Source: Chitinophaga sp. CF118 (lineage in GTDB: Bacteria > Bacteroidota > Bacteroidia > Chitinophagales > Chitinophagaceae). From it: a stretch of 64,000 nucleotides of DNA. This document shows, piece after piece, positions 46,390 through 54,613 of this stretch. The notes below the pieces were generated by a model. That model saw only the letters and a list, made by a program, of their open reading frames with translations. It was not told the DNA's origin and did no database searches. The DNA lies in contig NZ_FOMK01000006.1 in the NCBI RefSeq assembly GCF_900112615.1, positions 124,001-188,000 of the forward strand, written 5' to 3'. The translations under genes were made by a program, and so were the position numbers. Every line of letters starts with the position of its first letter. Positions within the stretch are counted from its first letter, which is position 1.

Positions 46390-47667
46390 ATGAATTTGAG
46401 ATCAGTATTTATAATAGTTGCCTTGTTGACGGGTGATCATTTAATGGCGCAAACACAAGTATTATCCATCGCTGAATGTCATCGTTTGGCATTGGAACAG
46501 AATAAAAAAGTGAAGGCAGCGCAATACCAGGTAGAAGCGGCTAAAGCATCACTGAAATCAGTATCAGCCAATGCATATCCTTCAATTGATGGCTCTGCAA
46601 TGGGAGTGTATCTTGGTAAGCCGCTGGCAGGCGCATTCAATGGCGCTGTTCCTGAATATTTTGGAAGCGGTACCATTACTGCATCCCAGGCTATTTATGC
46701 AGGCGGCAAAATACGGTTGGGTAAAGAAGCTGCCGGTAAGGGAATTGAAATACGGGAAGAACAGAAAGCGCTGACAGTATCGGAGGTGTTACTAAATGTT
46801 GAAAGTGCATACTGGCAGGTAGTGCAGGTGAATGAAAAGATTGTATTGGCCAATAGGTATAAAGAGATGCTGGAGTCATTACAACAGGAGTTGCAAAACT
46901 CTTATGATGCGGGATTGAGTTATAAGAATGATTTGTTGCGGGTAGAAGTGAACCTGAATGAAGCGAAACTGAACATTATCCGGGCTAATGATGGATTGGT
47001 TTTGGCGAAGCTCAATCTTGCACAATTAACAGGCATGGCCGGTAACACTGCTTATGTGGTAGCGGATTCTATCACAGGTGATTTTAATGCAAAAGACAGC
47101 ATAGTGCTGGTGGCAGATAATCGTCCGGAGATACGGTTGTTGAAAAAGTCGCTGGAAGCAGAAGCACTGCAAAAGAAAATACTCAGGAGTGAGATGTTGC
47201 CCACTATAGGTGTAAGTGCAAGCGGACTTGCGGCAGTCGGCAAAGGAGTAAATCTTAGTAATGGTAATAATTTTATGGGATCGTATTATGGAATAGCCAA
47301 TATCAGCATCCCGATTTTTGATTGGGGAAAGAGGGCTGGCAAAATAAAAGAACAGACATTTAAAATTGCCGCGCAACAGCAACAATTTGAAGATACCAGG
47401 GAACTGATTAATATAGAAGTACAGCAGGCTTACCTGGCATTGAATCAATCTGTAAAGGAAATTGATATGTCCAGATTGTCTTTGACACAGGCAGATGAAA
47501 ATCTGAAACTGGCCAATGATCGTTTTAAAGCAGGTACTATTACAGGTAAAGATGTGCAGGAAGCGCAAACGATCTGGCAACAGGCCTACAGCAGTATCAT
47601 TGATGCTAAAGTAAGATACAGGATTAATGAAGCGGCGTATAAAAAAGCAATAGGGGAGCTGAAATAG
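46390..47667 (+). CDS. TolC family outer membrane efflux protein
   Basis: A 425-residue outer membrane channel (signal peptide cleaved after 'DHLMA'). Two repeats of the OEP domain are seen: 'LSIAECHRLALEQNKKVKAA' at the start of the first and 'YYGIANISIPIFDWGKRAGK' in the second, with long alpha-helical heptads ('FKAGTITGKDVQEAQTIWQQ') near the end. It completes the three-part pump with the adaptor and RND gene, starting ten bases after the latter. A 17-bp hairpin follows. Confidence 0.93.
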   Translation: MNLRSVFIIVALLTGDHLMAQTQVLSIAECHRLALEQNKKVKAAQYQVEAAKASLKSVSANAYPSIDGSAMGVYLGKPLAGAFNGAVPEYFGSGTITASQAIYAGGKIRLGKEAAGKGIEIREEQKALTVSEVLLNVESAYWQVVQVNEKIVLANRYKEMLESLQQELQNSYDAGLSYKNDLLRVEVNLNEAKLNIIRANDGLVLAKLNLAQLTGMAGNTAYVVADSITGDFNAKDSIVLVADNRPEIRLLKKSLEAEALQKKILRSEMLPTIGVSASGLAAVGKGVNLSNGNNFMGSYYGIANISIPIFDWGKRAGKIKEQTFKIAAQQQQFEDTRELINIEVQQAYLALNQSVKEIDMSRLSLTQADENLKLANDRFKAGTITGKDVQEAQTIWQQAYSSIIDAKVRYRINEAAYKKAIGELK

Positions 47668-47675
47668 AACGGTGA

Positions 47676-47709
47676 AATGCTCCGGGAGCCAATTGGTTTC
47701 CGGGGCATT
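47676..47709. terminator. 17-bp near-perfect inverted repeat between tolC-like and 2H phosphoesterase genes
   Basis: 47676-47692 pairs with 47693-47709 with three G-U type positions and essentially no loop beyond the turn. It lies between two convergent stop codons (47667 and 47722) and probably ends both transcripts. Confidence 0.6.
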
Positions 47710-47721
47710 GTTCATAAAAAA

Positions 47722-48225
47722 TTACTCGTTCTCAAATGGAAGTGTATCCATTAATTTCCAGGGACCTTTTAAATACAGCCACGTATTAATTCCGGTGGCT
47801 TTAATTTCAAATTGTGTGAAATCTTCTTTTAGTTTTTCAAACAGCATTTGTGCTTTAAAGGCAGTGACTTTATTCTGGATGGTGATATGTGGCCACAGTT
47901 TTTGCTGGTCTCTTTTCTTCAGCCAGGGCATAAATGCTTCTTGCATAGTGAGGTGCAGTTGTTGCAATTCTTCTGATACAAGACTATAGGCAACCCCATT
48001 GCGGAAACAACTTATATCCTGCACCAGCAGGGATATTGGCTGGTGTTTAGAGAATTTCAGCAGTTGCTCCCTGATAAGTGGTTCATTGGAAGGCAGGTGA
48101 TGAAACAAAGTAATATGTGCCTGCAGGTAATTGGCATGCGCTGGGAAATGTGCATCCCGTAACTTATCGAAGAATAGCTGATGCTCAGGATGCAGATGTA
48201 GTGTGGCGATAAGAGAAGGCATCAT
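47722..48225 (-). CDS. 2'-5' RNA ligase / 2H phosphoesterase family protein
   Basis: A 167-residue cytoplasmic protein with the two HxT motifs of the 2H phosphoesterase superfamily: His37-Ile-Thr39 ('AHITLFH') and His113-Ile-Thr115 ('PHITIQN'). Members act as cyclic phosphodiesterases or 2'-5' RNA ligases; the natural substrate here is unknown. Two adjacent ATGs overlap the stop of the upstream ThuA gene (48225 gives a four-base ATGA overlap), so it is translationally coupled to that gene. Confidence 0.88.
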   Translation of the reverse strand: MMPSLIATLHLHPEHQLFFDKLRDAHFPAHANYLQAHITLFHHLPSNEPLIREQLLKFSKHQPISLLVQDISCFRNGVAYSLVSEELQQLHLTMQEAFMPWLKKRDQQKLWPHITIQNKVTAFKAQMLFEKLKEDFTQFEIKATGINTWLYLKGPWKLMDTLPFENE

Positions 48226-49034
48226 TTCTTTTTTTTACCCAGCCATAACAGTGCATCAATAATAAATCTGTCCTGGATCTTATTGGCAAATGTAAAGGAT
48301 AGTTCTTTGTTTGTATGATTTTCGTAGTCGATATCATTATGTCCCATATTCACATAGAGCATCCTGTATTTCTTATTAGTCCATACTACAGGATAATAAC
48401 CGCTATGCCATATTTCATGTGGCTTAGGACCTGTTCCTAATGGAAAACTGCTGGAATCAATCGATAGTAATATTTTGATATCCGGGTTTTTTGTGAGATC
48501 ATCAGACCACCTGTACCATTCATTAGGCGCAGATTTAAATGTAACGGGCAGGTTCTTTGTAGCAGGATGTTTCCTGTCTTCCACCCTTAATATAGCTGAT
48601 GTGGGGCGCCAGGTATTACTCCTGTACGAGCCTGATCCCAGAAATTCATTGTGGTACCAGTCCCAGTTCTGTGGATAATCGGAAGGGGTAAGGGCAAATC
48701 CTGCAAAATGGAATCCCATCCAGGCACCACCGTTTTCCATATATGTTTTAAATGCTTCCCGCTGGGTAGAATCTTCCGGACGGGTATCTAAAAATAATAC
48801 CACCTGATATTGAGATAGAAATTTAGTGTTAAGGTTGTTCCAGTTATTTGTAGAATCATAAGTAAAGTGATATTTCTTCGCCATAGCGGGAAACCATTTA
48901 TTGGCTTCATGGACATAACTGATATGTGCCTGGTCGTTTTTTGCTGTGAAGAAGGCAATTACTTTGAAGGAGGATTGGGCGTGGGTAGTCCCGAATAATA
49001 GGATGTATATTGTGCAGAGCAGGAAGATTCTCAT
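48222..49034 (-). CDS. ThuA domain protein, secreted
   Basis: A 270-residue protein with a signal peptide (cleaved after 'GTTHA') and a single ThuA-like (trehalose utilisation/glutamine amidotransferase-like) domain: 'YQVVLFLDTRPEDSTQREAF', 'GGAWMGFHFAGF', 'NEWYRWSDDLTKNPDIKILL' and 'KYRMLYVNMGHNDIDYENH'. ThuA-like secreted proteins are common in Bacteroidota and tend to go with sugar metabolism; the reaction is not established. It is upstream of and overlaps the 2H phosphoesterase gene. Confidence 0.88.
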   Translation of the reverse strand: MRIFLLCTIYILLFGTTHAQSSFKVIAFFTAKNDQAHISYVHEANKWFPAMAKKYHFTYDSTNNWNNLNTKFLSQYQVVLFLDTRPEDSTQREAFKTYMENGGAWMGFHFAGFALTPSDYPQNWDWYHNEFLGSGSYRSNTWRPTSAILRVEDRKHPATKNLPVTFKSAPNEWYRWSDDLTKNPDIKILLSIDSSSFPLGTGPKPHEIWHSGYYPVVWTNKKYRMLYVNMGHNDIDYENHTNKELSFTFANKIQDRFIIDALLWLGKKKK

Positions 49035-49066
49035 AAACGCTTTTGTGGAATTATTAATAAATTTAG

Positions 49067-49576
49067 TTACTTAACCATCTCACATGAAAAGCGAATGTTC
49101 AATTCCTCTATAAATTGAAAATCATTGATCCATCGTGTACCCATATTATCACAAACATTAGGTATTTTTATTCTGGTACTATTGTTGGCGTTTATTTTTT
49201 CTTCTTTGGTTACTACACATGCATTTTCATTTAAAGCATGCGCAATTACCCAAGGATCGGCTAATGAACGTTGCTTGGTATTATCAACAAGATATTGATG
49301 AGTTGGATTGTGCTCATATATTCTTTTTAAACACTGTGTTACTCGTCCATCAACTTTATATATTGGAAGATGGCTCTTTTTCAGCCATGCAGATAAATCA
49401 TCTTCGGTACGTATAATTTCATCATGTACCATTTCTGGAATGAATATGCGATTTTGACGACCAAGTTCGTTTAAAACATTCCAATAGTCAGGACAAATTT
49501 TTGGGGAGTAGTATTTTCGCCATCCTTCTATTAAAATATTGGCGTCCAAACAAAATTTTTGAGGTGATGTGTTCAT
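49067..49576 (-). CDS. DUF4411 PIN-like protein, putative toxin
   Basis: A 169-residue protein of the DUF4411 family, a PIN-like nuclease fold. The first acidic site is Asp11 in 'CLDANILIEGW'; further acidic residues are Glu48 and Asp52 in 'IPEMVHDEII' and the Asp of 'SLADPWVIAHAL'. Pairing with an ImmA/IrrE-HTH protein is the usual context of DUF4411 and is regarded as a type II toxin-antitoxin module. Its ATG overlaps the stop of the upstream antitoxin candidate by four bases, so the order is antitoxin first, toxin second. Confidence 0.82.
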   Translation of the reverse strand: MNTSPQKFCLDANILIEGWRKYYSPKICPDYWNVLNELGRQNRIFIPEMVHDEIIRTEDDLSAWLKKSHLPIYKVDGRVTQCLKRIYEHNPTHQYLVDNTKQRSLADPWVIAHALNENACVVTKEEKINANNSTRIKIPNVCDNMGTRWINDFQFIEELNIRFSCEMVK

Positions 49577-50751
49577 TTGTAAAGGAAGGATTCTAATTTT
49601 GAGAAATTATTAATCTGTGTATTTAATAGGCTGCTGGCTTGTGTTGGCTGTATAAATCCTCCGCGAAAAGCATCCATCACTACTTTTGTAAAGAGGTGAC
49701 CATTTTTGTTAACTAATAACATGTAGTAATTAGGCCCACCCTTATCTTTTTTCTCTTTACGTCGTGCATTAATTTCAGCTTCTTTTATCAGGAAATTCCG
49801 GAAGGAAATTTCAGCTTCTTTTTTTAATTTCCTGTATTTATCCAAAGAAATTAGTTGCATATTAAAAGCTCTTACTAATAGTGCAAAGGAACTTATTCCG
49901 AGCTTTTTTGCACTATTGAAAACCTCGTTGCCCGCATTATAAGTTGATGGAGGTAACCCAAGCATTATAGATGATGGCATTAAAGCATTAGCTGCTACTT
50001 CATTACAGAAGATTTCCACAGGATGTGAATTATCCTTATGATCTAATTCAGGTTCTATTTCATTTGAAATACCGGAAGCTGCAATCCATATATGTGCAAG
50101 TTCGTGTACTAACGTGAAAAGTTGTGGAGCATCCCAGTTTTCAGAATTAACAAAAACAAAAGGAGCATATTTATCAGCGATTGCGAAGCCCTGTAATTCC
50201 TTACTATCTAGTTTTAATTTTGAATGAATGAAACTGGTTCTCGAAATAAAAATGCCTTTCGCTTCTGCTTTTTCAATCCATTCCTTTATAGGGTTTGCAC
50301 TCTTATAATTTAAAGGATCAATCTGAAGCGTACTTAATATGTCTGCCGCTACTTGTTGTGGGGAGGTATCGAGATTGTACTTACCAACAAATGGCAGGGG
50401 GAGATTTCCTTCATCTTCATATACTTCCCTTGTCCATGTCTGCTTTTGTTGAATTTCACGTATAATAAACACAGATGCTGTTCCCAATTCTTTTGCAGAA
50501 TCTTTACGAAAGTCCTGCAAGGGTTGGAAATCACGGGGAACTTCCGGTAAAAAGAATAATGCAAAGGGGCGTTTGTAGGACTTCGCCAATGTTTCGGCTT
50601 GTCTGATGGTTGGTAGTTCCACTCCTTCCTCCCATTCGCTAAGTTTTTCGGCAGTAACATTCACTTTAGCAGCAGCAGTTTCCAATGAGATCCTTGCAGA
50701 TTCTCTTGCCCATCTGAGCACTTTGGGTGTTATATATGCCTTGTCAGCCAT
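49573..50751 (-). CDS. XRE HTH plus ImmA/IrrE metallopeptidase domain protein, putative antitoxin
   Basis: A 392-residue protein. Residues about 10-62 form an XRE-type helix-turn-helix ('AAAKVNVTAEKLSEWEEG'). The central region is an ImmA/IrrE zinc metallopeptidase with His216-Glu-x-x-His220 ('LVHELAHIW') and a downstream 'CNEVAANALMPS' that supplies the third ligand. It is the first gene of the pair with the DUF4411 toxin candidate (ATGA overlap) and probably represses its own promoter, whose -7 element lies at 50776-50783. Cleavage of a regulator by the peptidase is possible but not shown. Confidence 0.88.
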   Translation of the reverse strand: MADKAYITPKVLRWARESARISLETAAAKVNVTAEKLSEWEEGVELPTIRQAETLAKSYKRPFALFFLPEVPRDFQPLQDFRKDSAKELGTASVFIIREIQQKQTWTREVYEDEGNLPLPFVGKYNLDTSPQQVAADILSTLQIDPLNYKSANPIKEWIEKAEAKGIFISRTSFIHSKLKLDSKELQGFAIADKYAPFVFVNSENWDAPQLFTLVHELAHIWIAASGISNEIEPELDHKDNSHPVEIFCNEVAANALMPSSIMLGLPPSTYNAGNEVFNSAKKLGISSFALLVRAFNMQLISLDKYRKLKKEAEISFRNFLIKEAEINARRKEKKDKGGPNYYMLLVNKNGHLFTKVVMDAFRGGFIQPTQASSLLNTQINNFSKLESFLYK

Positions 50752-50775
50752 CTTGCTTACTACTTGTTAATCTTA

Positions 50776-50783
50776 CAAATATA
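50776..50783 (-). promoter_or_regulatory. Promoter -7 element of the toxin-antitoxin pair
   Basis: Minus strand TATATTTG, an exact TAnnTTTG match, 24 bases upstream of the antitoxin start codon. Confidence 0.55.
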
Positions 50784-50962
50784 CATTTTAGATGCATTTG
50801 AACATTTTATAACACTAAGTTTTTTAGTAATTTTTCTGTTGTTATTCAACTGGTTGAACCAATAGAAGCACTAAAATTCTTATCTCTCTAATTATTTATT
50901 ATTTAAGGAAGTATGACTATTGTCCTAATAAGATACTCTCCAAACAGGAAACAGGCAGGATA

Positions 50963-51030
50963 CAGATAGGGTACAGATAGGCTCATCCTTCGTTAAAAAA
51001 CGTAGGATGAGCCTGTCTGTACCCTGTCTG
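50963..51030. terminator. 27-bp inverted repeat downstream of the SnoaL-like gene
   Basis: 50963-50989 is complementary to 51004-51030 except at two positions. A smaller inner stem (CGTT/AACG, 50991-50994 with 50999-51002) caps it. The left arm holds the direct repeat TACAGATAGG twice. It lies 25 bases past the stop of the minus-strand gene at 51055 and probably ends that transcript. Confidence 0.6.
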
Positions 51031-51054
51031 ATACATATTTACTTACTCTTATTC

Positions 51055-51471
51055 CTATTTCTTGCAGCCAGAAACAGTATCCTTTAACTGGTTCTCAATA
51101 GTATTCCCATCAATAAGTGCCCAGTGTTCAATTATTTTATCCTCTGTTATCCTGAATGAGCGGTAACCTATTGCAGACACATTTACTCCCGTAGGAGCAA
51201 TATCTCTCCATACACCAGAATGGACTAATGCCAATCTGACTTTCAGGATCGATTTGTCTCCTTCAGTTACCTGGTCTTCGATGATGGTCTGATGCTGAAA
51301 AGATTGCCCCACAGCTGAGATCCAGGCTTGCAGTCCTGTAGCATTGGGAGGAAGGTGAGAAGGCAGTGAATGATCTGTAAAATCGGGATGCAGGAAATGA
51401 GGGAGCCGGTCGAAGCGTTGTTGATTCCAGATCTCATCTATAAATTGCGTAATGAAGTGTGCTGTATCCAT
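51055..51471 (-). CDS. SnoaL-like ester cyclase / NTF2-fold protein
   Basis: A 138-residue small protein of the SnoaL-like polyketide cyclase family (NTF2 fold): 'FIDEIWNQQRFDRLPHFLHP', 'DFTDHSLPSHLPPNATGLQA', 'VSAIGYRSFRITEDKIIEHW'. The in-frame ATG at 51501 would add ten unconserved residues, so 51471 is preferred. Members range from cyclases to dehydratases; no substrate can be given. The Crp/Fnr-type gene lies immediately upstream on the same strand, and may regulate it. Confidence 0.82.
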   Translation of the reverse strand: MDTAHFITQFIDEIWNQQRFDRLPHFLHPDFTDHSLPSHLPPNATGLQAWISAVGQSFQHQTIIEDQVTEGDKSILKVRLALVHSGVWRDIAPTGVNVSAIGYRSFRITEDKIIEHWALIDGNTIENQLKDTVSGCKK

Positions 51472-51540
51472 GTCGTTGCTTTTTATGAAGCCAAAGATCA
51501 TGGATCAGGATTGATCACACCTGTGTCAAAAGTCACAAAA

Positions 51541-52119
51541 TTAGTGTCGTCTTATACGACTGAGGGTTTCCCTGGATATGCCCAGATAGGAAGCTAAGTG
51601 CGTCAGCGAGATCCGTTGGAGCATAGCAGGTTGATGATCATACAGATATTGATATCGTTCTGCGGGTGTTTGTAGTTTAAACATATTAGCATGTTCTTCC
51701 TGTTCCATTAATAGCTGCTCCAGTAAACTTCTTCCAAAATTACTGATCTCATGTGATTGCGCATATAAAGCCAGGAGAACATCTTTTTCGAATAGCCATA
51801 CAGTTGTATCTTCAAGAGCCTGCATAAAAAAGGCAGAAGGAGTAGACGTCCGGAGACTTTTTAGTTCTGTTGTAAAGCTGTTGTCAAATGTGAAATTGAC
51901 ATTGATCTCTTTCATGTCATTGTTATGCATAAAGGTGCGAATGCCGCCTTTTTCAACAAAGTAAACATGTTTGCAGAACTGTCCTTCCGTCAGCAGCATT
52001 TCATTTTTTGAAATATGCATTAGCTGAATTTCCTGAACCAGCATGGACAGGCTCTCTTGTGAAATAGCAGCAATACTTCTGATTTTATTCTCAAGTGAAA
52101 GGGAGAAAGTCTTTTCCAT
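51541..52119 (-). CDS. Crp/Fnr family transcriptional regulator
   Basis: A 192-residue regulator with an N-terminal cyclic-nucleotide-binding-type beta-barrel (about 20-120, 'MLLTEGQFCKHVYFVEKGGI') and a short C-terminal helix-turn-helix ('SLTHLASYLGISRETLSRIR'). No Cys cluster for an iron-sulfur centre is present, so it is not an Fnr-type oxygen sensor. This is the common Bacteroidota form often found next to small stress or metabolic genes such as the SnoaL-like gene downstream. A perfect 52-bp palindrome lies 67 bases before its start. Confidence 0.9.
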   Translation of the reverse strand: MEKTFSLSLENKIRSIAAISQESLSMLVQEIQLMHISKNEMLLTEGQFCKHVYFVEKGGIRTFMHNNDMKEINVNFTFDNSFTTELKSLRTSTPSAFFMQALEDTTVWLFEKDVLLALYAQSHEISNFGRSLLEQLLMEQEEHANMFKLQTPAERYQYLYDHQPAMLQRISLTHLASYLGISRETLSRIRRH

Positions 52120-52467
52120 TAGTATAGATAAGCAAATTAATTAACGCAGTACAATTATAAATAAATTTTTAAATTTCCCTTATTGATTCAATGTTCTGAT
52201 CATTTTACCGATATCGGTAAAATGATCAGAACATTGAACCAGTAAGGGTTTGTTGTGAACGTTATTTTAGCTGTAATTTAGCACATATAAAGAATAGAGC
52301 AATTCAATTTGATATTCATCTATCAAAACCATTTATGTATCCTGCATTATAATATTCTATTCTACAACATTCGCAGGAAGGAAAAGTGGAGATATTGGCA
52401 GGGACATACATTGGATGAATTACCAGCACAGAAGAACTGGGGCATCCGTATGAGGCAATTTTAATAA
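52120..52467. other. 348-bp intergenic region with a giant palindrome
   Basis: It contains the 52-bp palindrome at 52187-52238. The remaining part to the threonine synthase stop (52249-52467) shows nothing I can name. Confidence 0.6.
52177..52248. repeat. 52-bp perfect gapless palindrome within a 72-bp inverted repeat
   Basis: 52187-52212 and 52213-52238 are exact reverse complements with no loop (centre CCGATATCGG). Ten more bases on each side (52177-52186, 52239-52248) pair with two exceptions. It lies between two minus-strand genes: 230 bases after threonine synthase and 67 bases before the Crp/Fnr-type start. Confidence 0.85.
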
Positions 52468-53613
52468 TCACCTGTACTTATACCAGGATCCTGTATTAAA
52501 AAGTAATACTGTTTCATCTTCTGCTATCCAGCCTTTCTCTACCAGCTTTTTACAAGCGATATAAGTAGCACTGCCTTCTGGAGATAAAAGCAATCCTTCT
52601 ACTGTAGCCACTTCATGAATGCCGTCTTCCATTTCCTGTTCTGATACAGAAAGAGCTGTACCATTGCTCTGCTCCAATACTTCCATCATCAGATCTTTTG
52701 CAAAAGGTGAAGGAACGGCCAATCCATAAGCGATAGTAGGAGAGGGCGGAATGTTTGGCGTATTTTGGAACAGGTGTACCATTGGCGCACAGCTTTCCGA
52801 TTGAACAATTACCATGCGGGGCAGTTTCCCATTAATCCAGCCAAGCTGCTGCATTTCATGAAATGCCTTCCACATGCCTATCAGGCCGGTGCCACCACCG
52901 GTAGGATAGATGATAACATCTGGTAATTTCCAGTTCAGTTGTTCAGCGATCTCGTATCCCATTGTTTTCTTGCCTTCCAGGCGATAGGGTTCTTTGAGGG
53001 TAGACATATCAAAACCACCTGTTTCGGCAACTAACTGGCGGGCCAGTTTGCCACAGTCGTCGATGAGGCCATCCACGAGAATCAGTTCTGCCCCATAGAG
53101 GCGGCATTCTTCCTGTAAAGTAGCGGGCGTATGCCTTGGCATTATTACTGTCGCCTTTATGCCTGCTTTGGCGCAATATGCGCTTAAAGCGCCCCCTGCG
53201 TTACCGGCAGTAGGAATGATACAATGGGTGATACCGAGTTCTTTGGCTTTAGAAACTGCAACACTGATACCCCTTGCTTTGAAAGAGCCGGTGGGATTTA
53301 CGCTTTCGTCTTTTAAAAGGAGGTAAACGTTGTTCTGCTGGCTCAATGTAGATAGTTCCGAAATGGGAGTCCAGCCTTCGCCCAAGCTTACAATATTATG
53401 TTTATCAAGTACCGGCAGCAATTTGGCATACCGCCAGATGGAATCTTCTGCAACATGCAGGAGATAACTTTTGGACAGTTCCAGATCGTAATTGGTAAAT
53501 AAGGGCTGATTACAGCAGGTGGCATATGACTGGCGCTCTTCTATATTGTATAACTGGTGGCAATGTGGGCATTGTAACGTTGTGACCAGTGAGGTTGCAT
53601 TTAGGGTTTTCAT
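52468..53613 (-). CDS. thrC: Threonine synthase-like PLP enzyme
   Basis: A 381-residue fold-type II PLP enzyme that converts O-phosphohomoserine to threonine. An N-terminal zinc-ribbon-like Cys set ('CPHCHQ', 'CC') precedes 'SLGEGWTPI', and the PLP lysine Lys112 lies in 'NPTGSFKARG'. The phosphate-binding 'TGGGTGLIGM' is also present. This is the short (about 350-400 residue) thermophile/plant-like class. It stands alone on the minus strand, away from other threonine genes, so a related lyase (for example a diaminopropionate- or cysteate-type enzyme) cannot be fully excluded. Confidence 0.85.
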   Translation of the reverse strand: MKTLNATSLVTTLQCPHCHQLYNIEERQSYATCCNQPLFTNYDLELSKSYLLHVAEDSIWRYAKLLPVLDKHNIVSLGEGWTPISELSTLSQQNNVYLLLKDESVNPTGSFKARGISVAVSKAKELGITHCIIPTAGNAGGALSAYCAKAGIKATVIMPRHTPATLQEECRLYGAELILVDGLIDDCGKLARQLVAETGGFDMSTLKEPYRLEGKKTMGYEIAEQLNWKLPDVIIYPTGGGTGLIGMWKAFHEMQQLGWINGKLPRMVIVQSESCAPMVHLFQNTPNIPPSPTIAYGLAVPSPFAKDLMMEVLEQSNGTALSVSEQEMEDGIHEVATVEGLLLSPEGSATYIACKKLVEKGWIAEDETVLLFNTGSWYKYR

Positions 53614-53901
53614 GTTCTGGATGATGTAGGTGTAATTAAAGTTACGTTTTTAGGCTGCATGGATACTGCTGTTTGTATTAATATTAACAAACCATAACAC
53701 TAAAAGGTTATAAGATATGCGCAGATATCTTAATATATTCATGTTTTATTTATGTGTATTATTTTGGACCCTATACGTATAATTACATTATCGCTTTAGG
53801 GATTTGTTCATTTTGTATCTCATAAAAGGAATTTATTTTTTATCCCTGGAATATGGACCTCGCATCTTTTGGAGTATTCCGTTAGAAAAAGCAGTTACGT
53901 C

Positions 53902-54342
53902 ATGTGTAAAGCATTTGTATTCGGAAAGTTTATACCTTTTAATAGCGGGCATGAGGCAATGATCAGGTTTGCCTTGTCGGAATGTGATTTCCTGACAGTA
54001 TTGATCTGCTGCAGTGATAAAGAATTACTGCCGGGATCTATGAGAAAACAATGGATAGTTAACGCTTTTGCTGATATCCCTAATATTGAAATTATCGTCT
54101 TTGATTATGAGGAAGATGAACTACCCGGTACTTTTATCACTTCGCATGAAGTATCTGCTGTGTGGTCAGAAAAGTTTAAAGAACTTTTCCCGGATCACTC
54201 TCTTGTAATCACCTCAGAAATTTATGGAGAACAGGTAGCTTCGTTTATGGGTATACGGCATATTCCTTTTGATCCGGAAAAGAAATTATATCCTGTTTCT
54301 GCTACAAAGATCAGAACGGATGCCTTTGATAACTGGGGTTAA
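53902..54342 (+). CDS. Nucleotidyltransferase (NMN adenylyltransferase-like) protein
   Basis: A 146-residue cytidylyltransferase-like alpha/beta protein. The nucleotide-binding region is 'FGKFIPFNSGHEAMIRFAL' and the C-terminal signature is 'PVSATKIRTDAF' (ISSTKIR type), as in NadR-type NMN adenylyltransferases. The first His of the usual HxGH motif is Asn here (PFNSGH), which may lower or change activity. The ATG at 53902 was chosen over an in-frame TTG 33 bases upstream, as it starts right at the conserved fold. No partner ribosylnicotinamide kinase domain is present. Confidence 0.8.
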   Translation: MCKAFVFGKFIPFNSGHEAMIRFALSECDFLTVLICCSDKELLPGSMRKQWIVNAFADIPNIEIIVFDYEEDELPGTFITSHEVSAVWSEKFKELFPDHSLVITSEIYGEQVASFMGIRHIPFDPEKKLYPVSATKIRTDAFDNWG

Positions 54343-54366
54343 ACTAACAAATCAGTGGCATTAATA

Positions 54367-54400
54367 AAAAAACACCTGCTGATCAGGTAATCAGCAGGTG
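54367..54400 (-). terminator. Terminator hairpin shared by convergent genes
   Basis: An 11-bp perfect stem (54373-54383 with 54390-54400), six-base loop. On the minus strand it is followed by TTTTTT (complement of 54367-54372) and overlaps the stop of the small membrane protein gene; on the plus strand it also lies 30 bases after the adenylyltransferase gene. Confidence 0.8.
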
Positions 54401-54588
54401 ATACAATTATCTTTTTTGAGAATGATGATCGTGTACAGGGCAGCTATTCCCAGCAGGATATACCCACCAATCCTCAGACTTCTCTTTTTCCTTTGAAAAG
54501 CAGGGTCTTGCCGTTTAATTAATTTCTCGCCACCGAAAATTAAAATCAGACCTACGACCAGCGGTATAAAAATATCTTTATATCCCAT
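54391..54588 (-). CDS. Small two-helix membrane protein
   Basis: A 65-residue protein with two membrane helices ('DIFIPLVVGLILIFGGE' and 'GGYILLGIAALYTIIIL') joined by a basic loop (about 24-40) and ending in 'NCITC'. No family is recognised. Coding status is supported by the clean terminator right at its stop and by conserved-looking hydropathy. It lies 25 bases before the fucosidase stop codon side, on the same strand but upstream of nothing else obvious, so it may be transcribed together with the region to its right. Confidence 0.6.
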   Translation of the reverse strand: MGYKDIFIPLVVGLILIFGGEKLIKRQDPAFQRKKRSLRIGGYILLGIAALYTIIILKKDNCITC

Positions 54589-54613
54589 GGCCGTAAAAGT
54601 ACTTAATATTAAT

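Larger units (their letters stand above)
50752..51054. other. 303-bp intergenic region upstream of the toxin-antitoxin pair
   Basis: It carries the toxin-antitoxin promoter near its left end (50776-50783) and the long inverted repeat at 50963-51030 near its right end. Between them (about 50800-50940) the sequence is AT-rich with nothing I can name. Confidence 0.6.

Noticed and set aside
47026..47715. Minus-strand open frame of 229 codons opposite the tolC-like gene
   Set aside because: A shadow of the TolC reading frame with biased composition; no motif and the plus-strand gene is certain.
53869..53901. TTG start of the adenylyltransferase-like gene
   Set aside because: The ATG at 53902 places the conserved nucleotide-binding motif at the N-terminus as in relatives.
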